A program made the position numbers and the translations under genes. The notes beneath the pieces were generated by a model, which saw only the letters and a list, made by a program, of their open reading frames with translations, was not told the DNA's origin and did no database searches. DNA of 64,000 nucleotides from Volvariella volvacea V23 (lineage: Eukaryota; Basidiomycota; Agaricomycetes; Agaricales; Pluteaceae): contig KB722744.1 in assembly GCA_000349905.1 (NCBI GenBank), forward strand, positions 248,001-312,000, in the 5' to 3' direction. This document shows, one piece after another, positions 56,479 to 64,000 of the stretch (position 1 is the stretch's first letter; each line of letters starts with the position of its first letter).

Positions 56479-57756
56479 ATTGCGCATGACATGCAGTGTC
56501 GTGGCATTGTCGGGATTCTGGCATAGGACCAAGGACCGCTTATTTCTGAGCTTAGGAAGGTAGTCTGCAAGGGTGACTTCAGCGATCGACAATGGTCTCG
56601 AATAACATTGGAAGTATATGGACGTGACGCTGGCCACTTCCAAAACCTAAAGCAGCTAGTTTCCACTTTCCGTGATGCCATTTCAGGTAAGTCCGCCAAT
56701 CCTAGATACTTAAGGAATGCTGACTATTTTGGTTATCTCGTTTGTTAGGCCATCAAGAGCTGTGGCAAGCTGAAGTACTCCACAGGGATATCCGCGTCAA
56801 TAATACCCTTATGGGACCGGAGGATGCAGAGCCTGGATTTCGTGGGGTCTTAATTGAGCTTGATCTCGCAATATCGACCACGCGGCAGGATAACCTAGCT
56901 GGGGTGGACTACAGGACGGTTAGTAAGCTTCCTTAGCGTGCCAGAATATGAACTGAAGCCAATTTGTATAAGCAGGGAACGCGTGCATTTCAGGGTTTGC
57001 ACCTACTCTATGAACTTGACCTCCCCACACCCGACTTCGTAGAGGATGTCAGTGACGCCGGAGATGAAAGCCCTCCAACATTCGCCCTGCTCATTGCCAT
57101 CTTGACGATTTGGAATCCTTCTACTACTCCCTTATATGGATCTGCTGCAGCTATGAGGGCCCAAATGACAAACGAGAAGGAATACCAAAGCTTGTTGCGG
57201 GTTGGGAGAGCTTCGACAGGAGAACGGCGTATCTTGAGAAGCATTCCTTCTTAAACATGAGGCCCCGGAAATTCCTCCCCATTCTACGTTTGTCGTCCTA
57301 TTTCCAGCCGCTTCTACCTTATCTCCAAGAGCTTCATGCAGTCATGCGAGAGCTATGTTGCGTTAAAAGGCATGAAGCAAAGCCGGGGGCTCCGGTATCG
57401 ACCCTCTACCCGGACGCTGACTTGCACTACGACCGAGTTCTCTCTATCTTCGATAACGCTCTCAAAGACCCGGGAATAAACCTCACACATCTTCGGCCAC
57501 TTCCCACGCAAGCGCTATTGTTACTCCCACAGAACCTCCGCCTATCCGAAACAACCTAACATATAGCCAGACCTCCAAAAAAAACGCTAATACTTCTCGA
57601 AAGCGCTCATTTAATTTTCCTGAGGATGAAGATAAATCCAATGACGATGACAAAGCTCCTCGCACAAGACACCAGAAAAGAGTCAGAAGTGCTTCCCTCG
57701 TTCCTCATACCCAAGGTTCTGCGTCAGCATCTCATTCTCGAAATAAATCTGCCTAA
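56455..57756 (+). pseudogene. FunK1 kinase fragment lacking the N-terminal domain
   Basis: Begins in the N-lobe (CRGIVGI, a TAG, then LISELRKVVCK) and runs through FRDAISG|HQELWQAEVLHRDI. The catalytic loop reads HRDIRVNNTLMG. The metal-binding position is IELDLAIST, Glu replacing the first Asp, which should impair activity. Frame slips occur before PAHCHLDDLESFYYS and again near 57550. The tail is still recognisable in frame: RVRSASLVP and SHSRNKSA followed by TAA at 57754-57756. Dead copy. Confidence 0.75.
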
Positions 57757-58160
57757 ACCACTTGAATTCACCTCTTTTGTTTTTACCCTTGCTCTGAATA
57801 GTGTTACATGTTATGGTTTATACCATACAGTTACGACATCAGGAGAACAGATCACTATTACTTTTTTGAATCAGCATGATAGTAGCATAATAGTCTCTAC
57901 TATTCAATGTGTGCTCCTAACTCACGCCTAGCAGGGCTTTGATATTACAAAATGTGATGTTAACGTCACGGGGATTTGCTAGTGTATTAGTCGCATTTTG
58001 TCTTTGCTCCCATCGAGTTCCAACGGTATAGATACAGTACAAAAACTTGCTGCTTCTACAGACCCGCACGTGCCCCCTAGCTTTATATTCGAGGTGGCAC
58101 GGCTCCATCTCTCTCTTCACTTGACTAGCGCCTTTCAAGTTTCCACTTGAAAACTCGACT

Positions 58161-59464
58161 AGTAAAATGGCACGCGAAACACATACTTGCTTTAATCACT
58201 CATCGTCTTATACCATACTACAGCATCACATATCTAAATTCCACCTGAAGCGCACTGAGGTCGGAATGAAGTATACCAGATGGCATAGCCTGGGGCATAC
58301 AGAACCTCAAACACACTATCAGACAGTGCTATTCTGCTTCTGAACAGAGGGAAACAGCATTAGTGAAATCTGATATCACAGCGACCGCAGAGAAATGGAA
58401 GATGAAGATCACAATGCCGACTCCTGGAATCAGAATAACCCATTTTCAAAGTTTGAAGCAGCTCTTACCTTTCTTTCGTAATGCTACAGCAGGTACGCCA
58501 TATATTTTGTGATTTGTCGAGGGCGTTGTGCTCATCTCCATAGCACCCAAAGCATCATGGGATAATAGAGTTCTACTCCAGGATGTCAGTTCACATAGTA
58601 TATTGCTCAGCCCTGATGATGCAGATTCAGGAGCTTGTGGCATCCTGATTGATCTCGACCTCGGTGTTTCAACTTTGCGTCAAGATACCCAGGGCCCCCG
58701 AGCGGTATGTATTCATACTTCTCTCTGTTATAGAGAATGCGTGCACAATTTATTCATGACAGGGTACTGGTCGATTACAAGCATTACACACCCTACAGGA
58801 CCCAGCAAATACAGGACAAATGAAAGAAAGGAAGAAAAAGCACCCTGCTCATTGCCATCTTGACGCTTTAAAATCATTTCACTACATCTTATCGTGGACC
58901 TGCCTTACATATGACATGCCAGGGAAGAAGAAAGAGATCAAAGAGCAGCCCCGGTGCATTAGATATTGAGACAGCTTGGAACTAGAAGACGCGGTCCACC
59001 ACAAGCTCGAGTTCCTTTCATACCAATTTCCCAAACGACAACTTTCAGAATTTTTCTGGCCGTTGATTCCACTCCTAAAGTTCTTCCAAGGAGTGATTTA
59101 CAGATATTTCAGAGAGGACAGGTTGGAAACCATACCCACCCAGTCCATTTCTAAGTTATATGATGATGCTAGTGAAGCATATGAATTTCTCTTGCAGGGG
59201 TATGATTTCGCTATTACGACCCTGTCACCTGAAGACAAACCGGAGACAAATCTGAAGCTTCACTTCAAACACAGGACCAAGGTACCCTTCCATCTGATAT
59301 GTCTGATCTCACAGCAGTTGACAATACCACGCCATCTTTTACTGGTGACGGTTCTGGCTGACTGCCACCCCATCGCACAAACGCCAAGCTTGGCCTGTCC
59401 CCGACGAGAAAGTGCTGATGAGCTGGACGGAGAGCATACAAAATGTAAGCGACACAGGAGTTAG
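58161..59464 (+). pseudogene. FunK1 kinase, heavily decayed copy
   Basis: Starts with the 80-bp segment shared with the previous copy. Recognisable pieces: THFQSLKQLLPFF, KASWDNRVLLQDVSSHSILLS, LIDLDLGVSTLRQD, HPAHCHLDALKSFHY and LSEFFWPLIPLLKF. The HRD catalytic triplet is LQD here. TGA (58968-58970) replaces Trp in the IRDWDSL-type position, with several other frame changes. The end is truncated at KCKRHRS-stop, before the RNKSA tail. Confidence 0.7.
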
Positions 59465-60218
59465 AAGCTGTCCTTCTGAATACTGAATAGAGGTTCTAGC
59501 GCAGACTCTCTCCGGATCCGACAATAGCAATGGCAAATGCCACACCGGTAAAACCTGCTCGCGTGTGGTAAGGCGTTACGACATCTCTCTATCTCTATGC
59601 TCCACCTCCCACACAGAGGCAGTAAGACATGCCTTGCGTCGTAAAGTTAAGTACCGACAAGGCGATCCAAGGCTAAAGTGGCGTGGCATTCGACGCGATC
59701 CCCAGCATCAGACTCTGCCCAAGTCGTAGGTGGTCAAGATCAACTGATGGATCGCTCAGAAATGGATCGTAGCAGTACCCCTCAATCTCCTTCTACAGAT
59801 AAACGTTTAAACTGAAGTGCGCAGCTCACCACATGAAATACAGATACCGCCGTAGATGACACTCATTTCTACTTCCATGCCCGCAGCCCAGTGAACGTGG
59901 TTGAGGGTGGAGTGGAATGTAGTGTGAAACGTGTCCGAGCTCCATTGCAAATGAAAACGATGTCAACACGCCTCATTTGCGAATGCTATACTGCAAAGGC
60001 TGTACCAACGACGACTTGTTTCGCCTTGACCGCACAGGCATCAGGAAGCGCGACGCGCACGCGAAGACAACGTGTGCCGTGACCGTGACGTGACAGTCCA
60101 CAATGAATGAGAAGCGTGGGAACAATGAAGTGAATGGGCTGCTTCCGTTAAAGTAGCGAGCCTCACCGCACAAAGGGTTCCATTTCCCGCCAATTCGCCT
60201 TCCCCCAGCCTTGTCACC
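59465..60218. other. Intergenic, nothing recognised
   Basis: 754 bp before the zinc-binding gene at 60219. No supported gene or RNA. Confidence 0.4.
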
Positions 60219-61797
60219 ATGGTATTTGGCTTTTTCTCGAGGAAACCCCAGTCGTCGACGCAGCAGGCAGCGTCCACATCGTCAACGACGGTCCCTGCTG
60301 AGCGCAATGCGGAAGCTTCGGTACCGGCATCTAATGTCGCACAAGAGCAGCCTGAACAGGCTGCGCAGAGTCAGTTGAGAACGCCATCGCCATCCGTGCA
60401 GTCCATGTCGCATGGAAAGCCCAACTCACCTCACTTCCAAGGGGAGCCGTTTCCGGCTCCTGGGCCTGCTGTTACGCCATCCCCTGCCCCGGAAGAGCCT
60501 GAACACGCGCTCGTTAGCGACCCTACATCACTTTATACCCTTGTATTATCAGTGCCTCCCAAGGCCTTCCAGGACTACACCCTCTCGCATCTCATCAAAT
60601 CAGATCCCCCACCGAGTCCGAAGACTCTCACGAAACTGACCAAGTTCTTCTCCTCGATGACACCACCGCCTTTGCTCCATTGCGTCCGGTGCCACAAGGA
60701 CTACTACGAGGCGCAGAACTCGGACCAAAGCTGTCTGATAGCGCATGACGACGAAAGCGCGGAGGTGGAACGCGTCGGCTCGAGCAAGAAGGGCAAGGCT
60801 GTGGGTGGCTACGGCACAGAGTACGAAACGCTTTGGGGGTGCTGCGGGAAGGTTGTAGAAGGTGATGGGGACATGGGACCGCCTGATGGATGGTGCTATG
60901 AGGGAAAGCACACGGTATGTTGGCGTTTCCTCTTGTAGTCGCGTTACATTACGCGTTCCTTTCCCTTACGTGTATTCATAAACATTTGCCATGAGGTGCT
61001 AATCATCTCCCTTATCACAGACGGACGTGAAACGGGCGCGCTTCCGTGCTGATTCCACACCTCACGACGACAAACTATCATCGTGCGAGAAGATGCGGTG
61101 CAACGGTCTAACACGAACTCGAAGCACCAGATTCAGCCGAAAACGCGGGCGCGTCGACTCGGTCGCCGAAGAGCAAGACGCCCAACAAAAGCCGCCCTCC
61201 ACCACATCCCATACTGACGCGGACGAAGAACCTGCACCCACTCCTGCCAAACGGCCTGTGAAGCGACAACGAACAAAGAGTGTCGTTGAAAAGAGCGTGC
61301 TCAAGAGGGCTCTTACGCATAACATGGACGAAGAAATGAAGAGTTTTAGGGCGGAGGAGAAGGGAGGAGATACGGATGTTGAGATGGAAGTAGACCAACC
61401 TGTAGAAACGCCAGCCAGATCTCGGGCCAAGCCCCTCTCGCGACCCTCGAGGGCGAAGAGTAAATCGAAAATGGATATCGATGCTCCTGCGGATGCGAAT
61501 CCTACAACACCCGCTTCTGCTTCCAAAACTCGGTCAGCGAAGCCTAGATCTTCAGCGTCCACGGCTTCTTCAAAGCCCAGGGCGAACGTTGCGCAACGCA
61601 CGGGTGTGTTGACGCCCAAAGCTAGTCCCGGGAGCTCGACCGTTCACGGGACTGGGTCGCCTAGTTTGAGACCGTACGTGATGTTGAAGTCGAGGGATAG
61701 TACGCCCTCAAGAGTCACGGCGAGTAGGAGCGCCAAGGCGTTGGACGAGGTTGTGGATGGAAGTGTGGATGGGGAGGTTGCGCTGATGAAAACCTAA
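60219..61797 (+). CDS. Basic protein with a Cys/His zinc-binding module (unassigned)
   Basis: Exons 60219-60914 and 61021-61797 encode 490 aa. A disordered Ser/Pro/Gln N-terminal part leads to a module LHCVRCHKDYYEAQN, CLIAHDD, then YETLWGCCGKVV and GWCYEGKHTTDVKRARF. The pattern CxxC, CxxxH, WxCC and GxCxxxxH is similar to zinc-binding modules of Rex3/REXO1-type RNA exonucleases, but no exonuclease domain is present. The C-terminal half is rich in Lys/Arg/Ser/Pro/Thr (NLS-like PAKRPVKRQRTKSVVEK), ending with DEVVDGSVDGEVALMKT. Likely nuclear. No named family was recognised. Confidence 0.75.
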
Positions 61798-62418
61798 TCA
61801 ACTCGCCTTCCTGGATTTTTCTATGCTACTTTTATTTCGGAGTGCTTAGATTTTCTTTTCTATGTCTATTCCTATTTCATTTCCCCGTCGCGGGCGTCCT
61901 TATCTGTTACATTACGTTATGGCCTTATCGTCCTGTCTTTTGTCTCTAGTTTTGTACACTACTCGTAGCATTCTTGATGATACCGCCACTATATGCGCTT
62001 CATCTTTTACTATACGATATATATATGTATTACGCACCATCTCCCAAGTTATATGCTCGTCGCTTCACGATCTCCACATTCCCCCCTCCGGTTTGCAAGG
62101 CATATGCGCTGGTACCTGAAGTTTGTTTCTACACGGAACCGTTCTGAGTCGCGCTTTATAGAACCATACGCCAGTCTCTCTTCGTCGTATGACTCTGGCG
62201 TGTTTGTGACTGCGCCGTGAGTTTGGCCAGACAACGGGAGTTCTCGTCCGATAGTCACCAACGTCCCACGAGGACACGCCTCACGCCTCCTTTCCGAGCT
62301 ACCCTGACGGAGATGCATGGCAGTACCTTCAAATCCGATTATTTCAAGCACGCAGGAAAATACACATCCATTGTCCCAACCTTAGTAGACCTGATCTTCA
62401 GCCACATTCCATTACGCC
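61798..62418. other. Intergenic up to the gap, nothing recognised
   Basis: 621 bp without a supported gene; short open frames only. Confidence 0.4.
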
Positions 62419-62518
62419 NNNNNNNNNNNNNNNNNNNNNNNNNNNNNNNNNNNNNNNNNNNNNNNNNNNNNNNNNNNNNNNNNNNNNNNNNNNNNNNNNN
62501 NNNNNNNNNNNNNNNNNN
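62419..62518. other. Assembly gap (100 N) before an HNH-family remnant
   Basis: Placeholder gap; the 5' end of the HNH-family copy may lie within it. Confidence 0.95.
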
Positions 62519-63600
62519 ACCAATTGAAGAACCCTTTTGTTCAGTGTGCAGAATCTACTGTCAAGTTCGTGCTGTGGGACTTGGGTGGCCGAAGACATCT
62601 ACCTTCTCATTCCCACCAACATCCCGCGCTGCTTGGCCAAATCGCCGTTGAAGTGGCTCCGCGATGTTGCGTGGGTCATCCTTGGACTCGAAGGACATGT
62701 CGCGAGGGGGCGCGGTCGAAGAGGCATCGCGACATATCCTCATTGGCGATGGCACCTTCTGTTACGTGCCAAGTGAGTTGTATGCAGGTCAATGGGATTT
62801 TCATTTCTCAGACGCCCCTGTGAATTTCAGAAGGGGGCGACTTGCGACACGCCATATCGCCAAAAGTCAGGGCACTCGGCGACGACAACTGGGAGACGTC
62901 TTTGTTGGACACTAGTTAATCCGACGTTGGGGCATCGAGGTTTGAAAAAGTCGGTCCGAAAGCGTGGTGGAGGGAGCTGCATATTTTCAATTTCTTTTCC
63001 GAGTCCTTGTGAGGCGTACCACTTGATACCGCCTTCGACGCAAGGCGAGGCGTGTTAGTTTTTCCTCGCTTGTTGCAAGGATCACTCAAGTCTGTCTATG
63101 AATTGGAAGAAATCGTGAAACAGTGCTCCAAAGACCCTCGTCTTGAGATTTCTGACGTCAGTGACCCGCGCAACGGCGTTCTCCTTTTTCTGCCTTTTCA
63201 CCGCTTCATGAAGTGGCAATAATGAAGGTATGACCTCAACATCCCCATATATGCGGTGTCTTACCCGTTTGAATAGACGCCAAACGCCTTTCTTCAGTGT
63301 ACAGACATACCGACGAATCCAGATCCAGTCTAAATTGACATACCGAGGACGCCAATTTCCCTCCCAAGAAAGATACACGCTGCAACGGTTGGTCGACGAC
63401 GCCTACGACAGCATTAATTGCGATGCTCAGTTCTCTGATCTGAGCCCCGAGCTTCTTCCGTCTACTCTCGCTCTTGACTATGTGTACGGTGAAGCTGTGC
63501 TATGCAGGTTCGGTAGGGGGCCCCCTGAAAAATTCAAAGCACAAGTACGTCTCTTGCAGCGACAAAGCCCTCGATGAGGAAAGCAAAGTTAGGGTCTTGA
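62519..63600 (+). pseudogene. HNH-nuclease-family gene, copy 3, decayed
   Basis: Plus strand. STVKFVLWD, then shifted IYLLIPTNIP and AKSPLKWLRDVAWVILGLEGH, match the first exon of the 35-kb and 37-kb copies. The Asn-side block ISDVSDPRNGVLLFLPFHRFMKW (63145-63220) matches the second half of the HNH region, and YTLQRLVDDAY, then LALDYVYGEAVLCRF match the C-terminal block. Frame changes separate them, and the central Cys/His segment is not seen. A dead copy of the family. Confidence 0.6.
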
Positions 63601-64000
63601 TATTGATACCTCAGCTCCTTACATTGTTTTCTTCGATCAACGTTGCACCATCACCTTGTATCGTTTCGTCTTCTCCCTGAGTCCACGTACTTATTCGTTA
63701 TTTGCCTCCTCTGTTTCCCCCCTCCGCTATATTATTTGTGCTCATCACTAGCCTACAAATGTGTCCTCATTATCGTCCACCCCAACGTCCCGTCCCTATC
63801 TGTCCCCACCTTCGCATACACACCCCTCACACACCCCTCATTGGTCTATAGATACAGACCCGAAGTGGTACTTCACGCACACGCCTTGTGAAACGATGTT
63901 ATGCGCAGCAGCGGACTGTCATAATCGGGACTTCATCTCCGACAGCAGCCTCGGCTCTGGGGTTTTCATCTTGATGTGTACACCGGATGCTACGAGTCGG
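63601..64000. other. Right edge, nothing recognised
   Basis: 400 bp; no supported feature. A C/T-rich stretch near 63710-63850 may belong to a promoter beyond the window. Confidence 0.35.

Overview
The window reads as nuclear DNA from a basidiomycete mushroom, most likely Agaricomycetes (Agaricales-like). Genes carry many short GT-AG introns (about 50-70 nt), and several families are ones known to be expanded in mushroom genomes: FunK1 fungal-type kinases, F-box-like proteins, small HNH-nuclease-family genes, secreted M35 metalloproteases and a priA-like cysteine-rich protein. No bacterial-type operon, CRISPR array or rRNA was seen. Four runs of exactly 100 N (26136-26235, 39509-39608, 50751-50850, 62419-62518) are scaffold gaps of unknown true size. 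All exon models were built by eye from splice consensus, reading frame and family conservation.

Layout. 0-7.4 kb: housekeeping genes (TTC27/Emw1 running off the left edge, an unassigned acidic protein with a very long intron, mitochondrial ribosomal protein uL13m). 7.7-11.4 kb: a tandem pair of pepsin-like proteases with identical exon structure, 420 aa each. 11.5-17.9 kb: three tandem minus-strand M35 zinc metalloproteases, of which the 12-kb copy is broken. 19.9-21.6 kb: the Mediator kinase CDK8/Ssn3. 21.8-31.7 kb: an accessory block with one intact F-box gene, two broken F-box copies and two FunK1 kinases. 32.4-34.2 kb: exomer subunit Chs5. 34.4-40 kb: two decayed HNH-family genes, two FunK1 fragments and a possible transposon around a gap. 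40.3-49.5 kb: a 75-aa HVA1/Tudor-type protein, an unnamed Cys-containing protein, HOPS subunit Vps41 (1230 aa, RING at the C-terminus) and a priA-like secreted protein. 50.5-59.5 kb: four more FunK1 loci, from gap-truncated to heavily decayed. 60.2-64 kb: a zinc-binding basic protein and a decayed HNH-family copy.

Working together: Emw1, uL13m, CDK8, Chs5 and Vps41 are unrelated core genes (cell wall/chaperone, mitochondrial translation, transcription, Golgi-to-surface cargo export, vacuole fusion). They act as conserved islands between fast-evolving blocks. The aspartic and metallo-proteases form a 10-kb proteolysis cluster, likely vacuolar and secreted respectively. The FunK1/F-box/HNH blocks show birth-and-death evolution: duplication, inversion, frameshift, nonsense mutation and truncation.

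The most unusual points are these. (1) A 2.4-kb FunK1 segment is present as inverted copies about 25 kb apart, with assembly gaps at exactly the same internal position. (2) Four FunK1 copies share a conserved C-terminal tail ending in RNKSA. (3) A FunK1 copy has TAG at a conserved Trp position. (4) An intron splits the HExxH zinc motif in two of three M35 paralogs. (5) A perfect hairpin-type 8-nt insertion sits in the broken M35 copy. (6) One HNH-family copy has lost the catalytic histidine segment. No clear wholly new multi-gene system was found; the FunK1 cluster with its conserved tail is the best candidate for something undescribed.
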